Source: 40-80 sp040394775 (GTDB lineage: Bacteria > Bacteroidota > Bacteroidia > Flavobacteriales_D > Crocinitomicaceae). From it: a DNA stretch of 64,000 nucleotides. The notes beneath the pieces were generated by a model. That model did not search any database. It was not told the origin of the DNA and saw nothing but the letters and a program-made list of their open reading frames with translations. Shown here piece by piece: positions 8,168 to 17,700 of this stretch (positions are counted from its first letter, which is position 1; each line of letters opens with the position of its first letter). A program made the position numbers and the translations under genes. The stretch covers positions 8,958-72,957 of the forward strand of contig JBEBRN010000004.1 in assembly GCA_040394775.1 (NCBI GenBank), in the 5' to 3' direction.

Positions 8168-11100
8168 TTAATTTTTGTTTATTGTTAATGATTTTGAAAT
8201 GTTTCCTAGGCGATCAATATTAAGTTTGATACATTTTTCTTTAATTCTTATTGAATTGTCTGATGTTGTTTCCAGCTTATTTAAACTTCCTAATTCACCT
8301 ATTTTGCTTTTCGCATCATAGTTTTTAATTAGTGATGAGATTTTAGAGTGAATAAAATGACATTCTTTACCGGTACTACTCACCATTTTATAAATTCTAT
8401 TAGTTTGTTCTTTACTTAAGTTTTGAAAGTCAATCTTACAATTAGTCTCCGTCTCTTCATCCGCTGGTACATAAACTAAATCATTTGGCGAAAGATGGAA
8501 AAGTAAAGTATGTCCCTTTTCGTTTAATTCAGGGACTGATCCTAACCCTTGTTTTTGTCTTTCAATTACAACGTTTAGTGGAATTGTTTCATAGCTTCTC
8601 TTACCATCTTCATCTTGGTATATGGCAAAGAACAGATTGGTTCCTTTAGCAGCTTCTACATACTTTGTTTTTTTGTTTCCAGTTTGACCTAAAGCAAATT
8701 TACTTCCAGCTTCAAAAACTCTTACTTTGTAGATAGGTTGATGTTTTTTTCCATTATTAAATTGTTCGATATTTTTATTCATATCTTCTATCCCTTCTGG
8801 AGAAAAAGCTAGTTCAGTTTGATAAGAGATTATACCCTTATTATCTATTACTTTAAATTTTTCTTGAGTAAGATAATTTCGCAATATCTTTTGAATACCA
8901 GTATCTGTAATAGTTTCTATTCTTTTTAAATCATAAGATGTGTCCAAACTTTTGCGAGTTGCCGTAAGTATTGAGCCTTTTGGAACTTTAATTCTAGCTA
9001 GCTGAACTTCACCCGAAACAGTATCTTTATGCATTGGTTTACGAATCGCCCAACTATCTCCTTTAGTTTGAAGAACTAGCCCTTTTTTTGGTTTTCCGTC
9101 TTTATCTAATCGCAATTCTCCATTTTCATCTTTATAACTTTCATATCTATTTGTAGTTTTATTAATTACACGAAGGTTTTGTTTAAAACTAACAACAATT
9201 TTTTCTAGTTCATTTCGCGCATCTTGCGTAAAAGTCTCCCAAGGCTTTATAAACTCTTTAAAGGCATCTTTTTGACGATTTTCTTTTTCATTGAAGTAGG
9301 ATTCTTTTCTTCTTAAACTGTGTTGTAAGTTATACCTGTTTTTGTCTGATTTTGCAGATTTGTCATTCAATTTTTCATCTGATTTTGCAGATTGATTATT
9401 CAATAAATTAACATGCTCTCTAGTTGCACAGGCAACTACTAAAGCATCCATAGCATGGTGACGATGATCAATGCGTTTCTTTTGAAATCCTTTCGAATAC
9501 CCTAAAGGTACAGTCGGTAGATGCTTTTGATGCTTTTCGTTCCAAGCTGTAAAGTCGTTGCTATTAGTTAATTGATTCATACGTTCAAATCGAGGAAGTA
9601 TCAAATCATTCCAGACGTCGTTTAATCCCCAATCTTGTTTTAGAGTTGTGGTGATTTTACCATTCCCAGGTAGTAAGTTTTTTGAATTTATTCCTTCATC
9701 ATTGCTGTCAGAACGAACAATATTAGAAAGTAAATTAGAAATAAATTTACTGATGTATCTAGTGTCATTCATTTGTCGCTCTATCATTTTTTCAGGAATT
9801 TCATCCATTAAGAGTTTATTTCGTTTTGAGCGATTATTTTTATAATGTTCTTTAATAAACTCTTGGTAAGCATCTTCTGATAGTACCTTTACGGTTTCAC
9901 CAAATCCTGTTTCTACTATTGTTCCTTGATGGTTTTTGATAAATTCTAAGCCAAGTTGCTTGTCCTTTAATTTATTAACCGCTGATTCACAAATTACTTT
10001 ATTGGTAAAACTATCATCAAAAAAGCGAGATTGAGGAATAACGTGTTCAATTTCATAAGCGGTTGTAAACAGCTTGCTTAAAGGAATGGGTTGACCAGTG
10101 TATGGAGATTTATACTTTTGTTCTAACCATAATTTATAACGTTGAAATTCAGACTTAGTTGGTTGAGCTAATTTACTGATTTTTGAAATGTCATCCGGAA
10201 TTTCTATACCAGAGTTTAATATGCCATCTTCGAATATTTTCAACGCCTCTTGCTGCATGGGTGAGTAAGGGCGTACATTTTTAACCTCAGGATCATTAAG
10301 TAATTCGGACAAAAATGTTTTGATACGGAGGTTGGTATTTTCATTTTCGGTTACTCGATTAGTGATTTTCTTTCGTTCGTCGGCAGTGTTTTTCATTTCT
10401 CTACCTAGTTCAACGTGAATTTCACTAAAGAAATCCTTTTCTCCATTTCCATACTTTGACCAAATATCTTTAACAACACGAAGAGTCTCGGTGATTATTT
10501 GCTCAACAATTGGATTGCGTAGAGAGTGTTGTTTGAACTCGGTAATGTATTTTTCTAAATCAGTAACTGTATTCCACTTACCCACAATAGCAGCTTCTGA
10601 ATGTCTGTCATATATTATATATTGCGCAAGCCACAACTGCAAACCTTGAAAATCTTCTTTTTTCTGTAAATGAATAGCCTTTTCTCGAACGCGATTTTTT
10701 ATATTTTCATCATATTCCCCTGTTATAATTTTATCTATCCTTTTTTGTGTGTCCAAATCTATGTCTTCCCAATTCCAATATTTTCCAATTCTTAATAAAG
10801 GCAAGAGTTTTTTAATAGCTTTTTCTGAAAATGAACCATATTCACTTTTAAAAGGAGGAAATCTTTTGAAGTTTTCAACAAATGACTCTTCATCTATATT
10901 GTGTTTATTTGCGAAAGACTTTAGAGCTTTTTCAAATTCGATCTTATCAGTTACAGAATATATTAAGTGCCATAACTTATTTTCTATTTCTTTAGTTAGG
11001 AAGTCTTTGGGTAAGCCATCAACTTTTGCTAATCTTGTAAGCATTAGACTGCCAGTCTCATTACTAGGGTATTCTTTGCCTTCGACAAAGTTCCAGCGGT

Positions 11101-12649
11101 ATTTTACTACTTCATCAGACAAGGCTTTTCCTTTTAAACCTGTTTCCCCTACTAAGAATTTTATAAGTGTATCTTGTTTGATTCCTTTTCTGCCGTTTAA
11201 AAATTCAAAGAGTTTTTCTATATCTTCTAATGACTGGATAAAGTCAATTGTCACATCTTTATCATCTTCTTTGGTGTGTATTTTTAGGTTATATATCCAT
11301 TGCCATAAGCGGAATTCCTGATAAAGAGGGTGAGATTTTGGAATGCCTTTTAAATATTCTGTTTTATATATTTCATTGCCACTTTCATTTTTAACTTTAA
11401 ATTTGCGGTACTCTAAAGAGCAATTTCCAATGGAAGATTTTTGACTTCTTAATGGTCGTTGATAAAATATAATATCATTGACAAATAAGTGAATAAAGTC
11501 TTTATTACTCAGAAGCTGTTGGTGTACTTCATTGTTTCTATATAATTCCCTGATGGATTCATTCAATAATGTCTCTGTAAATAATTCTGATTGAAGTTCA
11601 ATTTGTTTTTTAAGTATGGCTATCAACTCTTCTTTATAAAACTTGCGCTCAATAGTTCTAACTAACTTTCCTTTGATTTTTTGATTAGGGTTTTCAAGTA
11701 AAGTGTCATAGATATAAGTACCTACTGTTTTTTTAGTTTCTTCTATTTCTTGTTCTGTTTTCTTTTTTACTAATGTCCAATCATCTTCACTAGGTGCTCT
11801 AAAACTTCTTTTTTCAACACCATCTTTATCTGTTTTTATTGTTCCGTCATCATTTAGATCAGTTGTAACAATGAAGTTTCTAACTTTATCCACCCAATCA
11901 AATAAAGGGATTTTGCTAGATCTTCTGTAAATCCAGCCATTTTCTAAATACATAGAATACCATAAATCTCCTTTTTTGTTAGGCACTTCATCTACAATTA
12001 CATCTGTGATTTTCAATGAGTGAAATTCTACTAACTTATTTGGATTTTCTTCTTCCTCTTCGCCTCTTAGTTGATAATAACCTCGTTTCTGATTGAAGTT
12101 TAGAATAATCCATGCTAACTCTTCTTTTTCAATTTTTTTAGATAGTGCTTTTTTACGTAAATAATAAATCGTCCAATCATACGGAATCTTAGCTTCTTCA
12201 CCTTTTTGGTTTTTTCTATTGAGTAATTCAGGTTGGTTTATCTTGAAATCTTCTAACATTTCATTAAAAGAATCTTTGAAAACAAACTCATTATTGTGAT
12301 AAGCCAATTTCGGCTCACTTTCATCTGAAAACTTCCCTAAACGATATTCAAAGTCTATTTTATCCGCATAATGATATGGTAAGAAGTTTAGTATGTTTAA
12401 AACTCTGTGTAACCGCTCTCTTCTTAACAGGTGGCGTTCTCGAAGCCTCCTAATACCTCTAAAGTTCGTCCGTTCAGCGGTTTGTGAAATAGAATTTCCT
12501 TTTCCAAATTCATCCTTTAAATCTTGTGTCATCGGAATAATTCGGCTACCCATTCCGATAATTTTCCCTTGTTTGTTTTTAAAGTCTTGTTCTACCAACG
12601 CCCAACCTATAGAATTCGTCCCCAAATCCAGTCCTAGTATATTTTTCAT
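8168..12649 (-). CDS. cas9: Type II-C CRISPR nuclease Cas9 (large, 1493 aa)
   Basis: RNA-guided DNA endonuclease. RuvC-I is ILGLDLGTNSIGWAL with Asp8. An arginine-rich bridge helix follows (RGIRRLRERHLLRRERLHR, about 63-81). RuvC-II is EIHVELGREM with Glu747, HNH is YEIEHVIPQSRFFDDS with His869, and RuvC-III is DHRHHAMDALVVA with His1064/His1065 and Asp1068. Every catalytic residue is present, so it should cut DNA. The size is that of the large Bacteroidota Cas9 proteins. About 20 residues after Asp1068 there is an in-frame 11-residue near-duplication (QSAKSDEKLND then KSAKSDKNRYN) from a 33-bp tandem repeat at about 9345-9410. It starts at the ATG 12647-12649 and heads the operon cas9, pRiA4b-like gene, cas1, cas2. 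The tracrRNA diverges from its upstream region. Confidence 0.98.
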   Translation of the reverse strand: MKNILGLDLGTNSIGWALVEQDFKNKQGKIIGMGSRIIPMTQDLKDEFGKGNSISQTAERTNFRGIRRLRERHLLRRERLHRVLNILNFLPYHYADKIDFEYRLGKFSDESEPKLAYHNNEFVFKDSFNEMLEDFKINQPELLNRKNQKGEEAKIPYDWTIYYLRKKALSKKIEKEELAWIILNFNQKRGYYQLRGEEEEENPNKLVEFHSLKITDVIVDEVPNKKGDLWYSMYLENGWIYRRSSKIPLFDWVDKVRNFIVTTDLNDDGTIKTDKDGVEKRSFRAPSEDDWTLVKKKTEQEIEETKKTVGTYIYDTLLENPNQKIKGKLVRTIERKFYKEELIAILKKQIELQSELFTETLLNESIRELYRNNEVHQQLLSNKDFIHLFVNDIIFYQRPLRSQKSSIGNCSLEYRKFKVKNESGNEIYKTEYLKGIPKSHPLYQEFRLWQWIYNLKIHTKEDDKDVTIDFIQSLEDIEKLFEFLNGRKGIKQDTLIKFLVGETGLKGKALSDEVVKYRWNFVEGKEYPSNETGSLMLTRLAKVDGLPKDFLTKEIENKLWHLIYSVTDKIEFEKALKSFANKHNIDEESFVENFKRFPPFKSEYGSFSEKAIKKLLPLLRIGKYWNWEDIDLDTQKRIDKIITGEYDENIKNRVREKAIHLQKKEDFQGLQLWLAQYIIYDRHSEAAIVGKWNTVTDLEKYITEFKQHSLRNPIVEQIITETLRVVKDIWSKYGNGEKDFFSEIHVELGREMKNTADERKKITNRVTENENTNLRIKTFLSELLNDPEVKNVRPYSPMQQEALKIFEDGILNSGIEIPDDISKISKLAQPTKSEFQRYKLWLEQKYKSPYTGQPIPLSKLFTTAYEIEHVIPQSRFFDDSFTNKVICESAVNKLKDKQLGLEFIKNHQGTIVETGFGETVKVLSEDAYQEFIKEHYKNNRSKRNKLLMDEIPEKMIERQMNDTRYISKFISNLLSNIVRSDSNDEGINSKNLLPGNGKITTTLKQDWGLNDVWNDLILPRFERMNQLTNSNDFTAWNEKHQKHLPTVPLGYSKGFQKKRIDHRHHAMDALVVACATREHVNLLNNQSAKSDEKLNDKSAKSDKNRYNLQHSLRRKESYFNEKENRQKDAFKEFIKPWETFTQDARNELEKIVVSFKQNLRVINKTTNRYESYKDENGELRLDKDGKPKKGLVLQTKGDSWAIRKPMHKDTVSGEVQLARIKVPKGSILTATRKSLDTSYDLKRIETITDTGIQKILRNYLTQEKFKVIDNKGIISYQTELAFSPEGIEDMNKNIEQFNNGKKHQPIYKVRVFEAGSKFALGQTGNKKTKYVEAAKGTNLFFAIYQDEDGKRSYETIPLNVVIERQKQGLGSVPELNEKGHTLLFHLSPNDLVYVPADEETETNCKIDFQNLSKEQTNRIYKMVSSTGKECHFIHSKISSLIKNYDAKSKIGELGSLNKLETTSDNSIRIKEKCIKLNIDRLGNISKSLTINKN

Positions 12650-12767
12650 AATAAATGCTTAATGAAAATTTAATGTCGTCTTATTTTGTCGAACAAGGTT
12701 ACTTATTTTTTTCTTAAAAAGCAATTAAATATATCACTATTTTTCAGGGAGAAAAAGGCAAAACTTA

Positions 12768-12809
12768 CAAAGATAAAAGGTGAAGAACGTATTCTATTTA
12801 CGTTCTTCA
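12768..12809 (-). promoter_or_regulatory. Candidate cas9 promoter with adjacent 11-bp palindrome
   Basis: On the minus strand TATCTTTG (plus-strand CAAAGATA, 12768-12775) matches the -7 consensus TAnnTTTG and would give a leader of about 110 nt for cas9. Just upstream of it lies a perfect palindrome, TGAAGAACGTA (12781-12791) and TACGTTCTTCA (12799-12809) with a 7-nt loop, centred where the -33 element should be. No TTTG is seen at the right distance. A role as operator is inference. Confidence 0.45.
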
Positions 12810-12869
12810 TAAAAGTTGACTTATTTCAATATTTATTCATTTTAGCAGTACTTATTAAAAAAAATAATG

Positions 12870-12877
12870 TAGGTTTG
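12870..12877 (+). promoter_or_regulatory. -7 box of the tracrRNA promoter
   Basis: TAGGTTTG matches TAnnTTTG exactly and would start transcription at about 12883-12885, directly before the anti-repeat. No good -33 TTTG is visible at 19 nt. Confidence 0.6.
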
Positions 12878-12883
12878 TATCAG

Positions 12884-12969
12884 AACTTAAAAAGCAAATC
12901 ACAATAAGGATTATTCCGTTGTGAAAACATTTGGGTTGCTCCTTGTCCATAATCAGGGAGCATTTTTTT
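12884..12969 (+). ncRNA. tracrRNA of the type II-C system
   Basis: The anti-repeat AAAGCAAATCACAA (12891-12904) is the exact complement of CRISPR repeat positions 2-15. It is followed by the conserved type II-C nexus TAAGGATTATTCCGTTGTG and AAAACATT, then a 9-bp terminator hairpin, TGCTCCTTG (12937-12945) with CAGGGAGCA (12954-12962), and seven T's (12963-12969). The size is about 86 nt. The start is set from the -7 box at 12870. It diverges from cas9. It guides crRNA maturation and Cas9 loading. Confidence 0.92.
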
Positions 12970-13027
12970 ATTCAAATGTTTCAGCAAACACCATCTATAC
13001 AGACACAAGTGAGCTAAAACATTTAGC

Positions 13028-13055
13028 GCCTCGACTATCTTCGGGGCATTTTTTT
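13028..13055 (+). terminator. Second hairpin terminator beyond the tracrRNA
   Basis: GCCTCGA (13028-13034) pairs with TCGGGGC (13041-13047) including one G-U, with loop CTATCT followed by A and seven T's. It lies 60 nt after the tracrRNA terminator with no recognisable gene between, so it is either a back-up terminator or the end of an unseen small RNA. Confidence 0.7.
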
Positions 13056-13087
13056 GTGCTTTTTTTATTGAATTGAGCTATCATATC

Positions 13088-13122
13088 TCGCCAAAACTTA
13101 ATAAAAAACAGACTTTTGGCGA
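13088..13122. repeat. 35-nt inverted-repeat unit, downstream copy
   Basis: TCGCCAAAA (13088-13096), 17 nt, TTTTGGCGA (13114-13122). It lies 11 nt beyond the stop of the DUF234 ATPase. The same arms with the same 17-nt spacing occur upstream of that gene at 14565-14599. Confidence 0.85.
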
Positions 13123-13133
13123 AGTATATCGAT

Positions 13134-14549
13134 CTATTCGCTAAATAGACAACTCATATCGAGATTGCTTTGGACGAGTTCCTTACTGTATTTATTTTCT
13201 TTTACACCATAAGTAGTCACCATAGTGATATAGATATTTTTTCTTACTTGTATTTCATTTTGAAGTTGTGCTATTTTATTCTTCAAATTCAAATAATATT
13301 TCTCATCAATTGTAAATGGTGCGCTGTAGAATTTCATTTCGCATAAATTCATTACTTGGTCATCTCTGTCAATTAGTAAATCAATTTGTGCATTTTTATT
13401 GAACCAACAGCTATTCCTAGAATAAATAGCATCTATCCGCAAGGCTTTTTTAAGCTGCTGTATATGCTTTAAACACAAGATTTCGAATGCAAATCCAGTC
13501 CAAGAATGATACGATTGACTGATACTTAATCGTTGCCAAGTCCCAAGTCCCCCACGCTTATTATTGTCTATGAATTTTAAGTAAAACTTTGAATATTCAT
13601 CAGATAAGCGAAATAAAGTAAGTTGTTTTTTATTTTTATAAAATGGATGTTCACTAATAAAGCCTGACTCTAACAATTCATTGACTTTTAGCGTAAAATC
13701 TCCTCCTGAAGGAATTCCACTTTTTTTAATTAGTTCATTTCTTGTTATTCCTTTGTTGAATTCGGCTAACGTTTTAATAATAATCATGTGTCGTTCCGAA
13801 TTATCAAATAAGGAAGTATATAACTGATTAAACTCATCATTCAAAATACCATCTTTACTAAAACAAAGCTCATCAAGATTCTGAGCAACACTTAAACCCT
13901 TTTGTAATTTCTCTAAATAATGAGGCACGCCACCAATTGCCATATATAATTGAATGGTGTCATATTCAGTATAACTAATCCCTTTGCTTTTTAGAAATAA
14001 ATCAGTCTCTTTTAGATTGAATGGTAAAAGTCGAATTTTTCGTGTGATTCGATTGTGAAGACCGCCTTTACTTTTAATAATTTTTTGAACCATATAAGAA
14101 GCTGCCGAACCACATATGACAACAATTAAATCTTCTCGTTTTGTACAGTAATTATTCCAGAAATTTTCAAAGGCCATTAAAAACTTTGATTTTGCTGTTG
14201 CAATCCATGGGAATTCATCAATAAATAGCACCTTTTTTTTCTTTCCTTTTAATGAATTTAGATACTCTTCTAAATGTGAAAAAGCATCTAGCCAAGTTGT
14301 TGCAGTTTCAAGTTTTCCTCTACTAACGTGCTTTCTAATTTCTTTATTGAAGTTAATCAATTGATCTCTCATGCTCCCTCCATGTAATCCAGTAAGTTCA
14401 AAAACCATATTCTTATCATAAAGCTGACGTATCAAAAAAGTTTTGCCAACTCTTCTTCTACCATACACTGCGATAAGCTCTGATTTATCACTTTCAAATG
14501 CTTCTTTGAGCATTTTTATCTCCGAGATTCTACCAATCAATTTTGACAT
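13134..14549 (-). CDS. Archaeal-type AAA ATPase with C-terminal DUF234 domain
   Basis: A 471-aa protein. Its N-terminal ATPase domain has Walker A YGRRRVGKT (29-37) and Walker B VLFIDEFPW (Asp111, Glu112); a winged-helix-like middle part follows (about 260-330, ITRNELIKKSGIPSGGDFTLKVNELLESGFI). The C-terminal DUF234 domain contains an IDLLI...CEMKFY pattern resembling a PD-(D/E)XK nuclease core. Members of this family are numerous in Bacteroidota and archaea, and their function is poorly known. The gene stands alone between the tracrRNA region and the T9SS adhesin, and near-identical 35-nt inverted repeats flank it on both sides. The upstream one overlaps a -7-like TAGTTTTG (plus-strand 14569-14576), hinting at autoregulation. 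Confidence 0.85.
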   Translation of the reverse strand: MSKLIGRISEIKMLKEAFESDKSELIAVYGRRRVGKTFLIRQLYDKNMVFELTGLHGGSMRDQLINFNKEIRKHVSRGKLETATTWLDAFSHLEEYLNSLKGKKKKVLFIDEFPWIATAKSKFLMAFENFWNNYCTKREDLIVVICGSAASYMVQKIIKSKGGLHNRITRKIRLLPFNLKETDLFLKSKGISYTEYDTIQLYMAIGGVPHYLEKLQKGLSVAQNLDELCFSKDGILNDEFNQLYTSLFDNSERHMIIIKTLAEFNKGITRNELIKKSGIPSGGDFTLKVNELLESGFISEHPFYKNKKQLTLFRLSDEYSKFYLKFIDNNKRGGLGTWQRLSISQSYHSWTGFAFEILCLKHIQQLKKALRIDAIYSRNSCWFNKNAQIDLLIDRDDQVMNLCEMKFYSAPFTIDEKYYLNLKNKIAQLQNEIQVRKNIYITMVTTYGVKENKYSKELVQSNLDMSCLFSE

Positions 14550-14564
14550 ACATGTAGTTATATT

Positions 14565-14599
14565 TCGCCAAAACTAATAAAATAAATCAATTTTGGCGA
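14565..14599. repeat. 35-nt inverted-repeat unit, upstream copy (possible operator)
   Basis: TCGCCAAAA (14565-14573), 17 nt, TTTTGGCGA (14591-14599), 15 nt before the ATPase ATG on the minus strand. On that strand the right-hand arm contains TAGTTTTG, a -7 consensus. The rest of the gap to 14771 shows only an open stretch ending ...HISNGFNHK-stop without a convincing start. Confidence 0.8.
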
Positions 14600-14771
14600 G
14601 TTATAATAAAATATTCTATACGACAATTCATACCTATACTGTTTTAAACAAGGAGCTTAAAGGTTTTTATTTAGAAATTTCTATAAATAAGAAAGAGATG
14701 AAAGAAATCTTATCTCACATTAGTAATGGTTTTAATCATAAATGAAGGAACCTCTTAATACCTCGTCGCGC

Positions 14772-17700
14772 TTAATCATTCACAACGGTAATAAACCCCG
14801 TTTTAGTGATGTCGTAATCGCCGACTAGTTCGTAGAAATAAACACCCGGCGTTAACTCAACACCTGCATTTGTTCTTCCTGTAAAGCAATGAGAACAATT
14901 TAAATCTGGTTGAGTAATATCGTTTTTAACTTCAAAGACTACATTTCCCCATCGGTTAAAGATACGTAAGGTATAATTGATACACGTATTGAAATTCGGC
15001 ATTATACGCTCTAAATCAAGTAGATTATTTCCCACCAAGCTTTTTACACTGATGACATTTGGAAACTCAATATCTGCTTTACCTTCTACCACAGCAATAG
15101 TATTAACCACTTCTGAATAGCATCCACGAGAATCGGTCACTTTTAAACGTGTATCAAATGGAAGCGCACTCTCAAAATACTGAGAAAAACTTTTACTTGT
15201 ATAGTCAATTGTATTATCATTGTAAAGATCCCATTCATACGTCATATCAAGATGATCAGCATGAGAAGCAATAGCGTTAAAATCAATTATTTGAAAACAC
15301 TCCGTCATATAGTCAATCGAAATCATAGGATTAGGGTAAACATGAAATGTTGCATCTTTTTCAGCCGTACATCCATTTGAAGCGGTGACAACTAGATTTG
15401 CTGTATATGCACCTGTTTGATCAAATAGCTCAGTTGGGTTTGTTTCAGTACTAGAAAGTGTTGAAGAAGAGGATTGATTGGTATAGGTCCATTGATAATT
15501 TGTAATCGTTTCAGGTGCATCAATTAAAGCCTGACTTGTAAAGTGATTTTCCGCTGTTAAACAAACATCTTCCACAGTAATACTTAATGTCGGAGGCGCA
15601 TTATAATCAATAGTTACAGAAGCTGTTGTTGTACAGTTATTTGCATCCGTTATAGTTACTTGATGTGCCCCTGGTGACAACTGAGTTGCTGTCAATGTGC
15701 TCTCCTGATTATCCCAAGCAATCGTGTAATTGGTTGTTCCTCCAGTGATTGTCACCGTTGCTTTTCCTGTATTCGTAGTTACACACTCTATGATATTGTT
15801 AGCCACAGCAGTTGCTACTAGCTCATCTGGTTGTGTAATGGTTAAAGTCGTGTCGTTTGTACAATTTACTGAATCGGTGACTGTTACAGTATAACTTCCT
15901 ATTGGTAAATTAGTAATATCAGATACCGATTGTCCTGTATTCCAAGCATACGAATAAGGTGTAAAACCTCCTGAAGCATCGATAGATATTTTTCCAGTAG
16001 AGTTATCATGACAATCTACATTTTCAAATGTGGTTACATCTAATTTTATATCACTCACATTCACCGTTACAGTATCAGTAATGGTACAGATTTGATAAAA
16101 ACTAATATCATCAATAGCAAAATCATTTCCTGGTTGAGCACCGCTCATTTCGGAGATACACACATCAATAGTAGTAGCAGATCCAGAATTCCAAATGACG
16201 TAAAATTGACTCCAATCACACACACCGATCTGTGTATTCTGTGTTTGTCCTATTTGAACACCATTAATAAAGAATCCAAGTGTTGATGTGTTTCCTGCAG
16301 AATTGAGATTAGTTAACCAGGTAGAAAAAGCATAATCCGTATTTGGAGATACTGAAATGGTCTGACACCAGACAGAGCTTGCAGCATTTACCCCATTGGT
16401 ATTGTCTGCACCATCTGCAATCAACATGTTTCCAGCACCACTTGTATGGTCACCACAATTCGACCACCAACTATTAGAAACATACGTGCTTACTGTATAA
16501 TTTCCTGGACCACCTAATGGGGTTGGTGAACTACTTAAATAACCAGACGTAAAGGCAGTATTTCCTGATTCAAAATCTCCATTTACAATTAAGTTATTAG
16601 ATAATTGAACTTGAGAACTTACAACATAACTTGTCGTTGTTGTTGGTGTTGCAATAGGATTAGAAACAGTCGGATCACTCAATGTTGCTGCAGGTGTCCA
16701 CGAATAATTCAAAGCTTGACCTGCTTGAAGTTGTGCCGAGGTTCCTTTGCAGATAAACTGATCAGTTCCTGCATTAAAAGTAGTTTGTGGCCCAATAAGG
16801 TGAGTTGTAATTATACTATCACAACCTGTTACTACACTAGGAATTGTACTCGTATAGTCACCTTCAGTATTTACAATTTGTCCATCAGGCAATTCAAACG
16901 TACTATTTTCGCATAAAGTAACGTTCTGTTGAGTCGTTACGGGGCCATGAATAATTACTTCTTGATAGAGTGTATCTTTCACACAATCCAAATAACGAAT
17001 CAGTTGGACATTATATGTTCCCGCTGCCGTAAATTCATGTGTGGGATCCATTAACACGCTCGTGTTATTGGGACTTGTTGGATCATTAAAATTCCATTTA
17101 ACCGAATCCGCATAAGTCGACCCTAAAAGTGTAAATTCAGTTTCATCTCCAGCACAATGACTCACATAACTAATGGACGAGGTATTAAAGTAAGATTGAA
17201 TAAAAGGAGGTAATCCCAAAATACATTTTTTACCATTTAAATCGATTGCGTTGTTCTGAAAGTTACAACCAGCACCAATAACATTTGGATTATTGATAAC
17301 TCCTAAAAAAGCTGTTTGTACGTGTGCGATATAAATCTTACCGTCTGGACCTAATTGAAGAGCGCCGCCTCTATAACTTGGTCTACTCGCACCGCCACCC
17401 GCGATATCACCGAGATATAATTGTGTAGCGGGAATGTTGGCAGCTGTTAAATCCCATTGCACTAACGCCCAATTGGTAATACTTGATGCATATAACACTT
17501 TTCCATTGGGTGAAAAAGAAATACCATAATTTCCACCAGTAACACCTGAATAATTAAGTGTTCCAAGACTTATTGTATTTGAAACAGCACCAGTTAAATT
17601 ATCAAAGTCGGTAATTTCAATTCCTGAAGAAGAAGAAGCTGATGCTAGTTTTGTTCCATCTGGAGAAGCTACTAAATATCCCCAGTTTTCACCATTCGTG

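Noticed and set aside
10749..11321. A 190-codon frame antisense to cas9
   Set aside because: Shadow of the cas9 coding sequence; low-complexity composition with no domain.
12686..12907. A 73-codon plus-strand frame over the cas9 upstream region
   Set aside because: Lysine/phenylalanine-rich translation of AT-rich DNA that runs into the tracrRNA anti-repeat; no homology.
14560..14744. Open frame of about 60 codons ending HISNGFNHK-stop upstream of the ATPase gene, possibly a gene remnant
   Set aside because: No plausible start except a late ATG, no family resemblance, and it runs through the inverted repeat.
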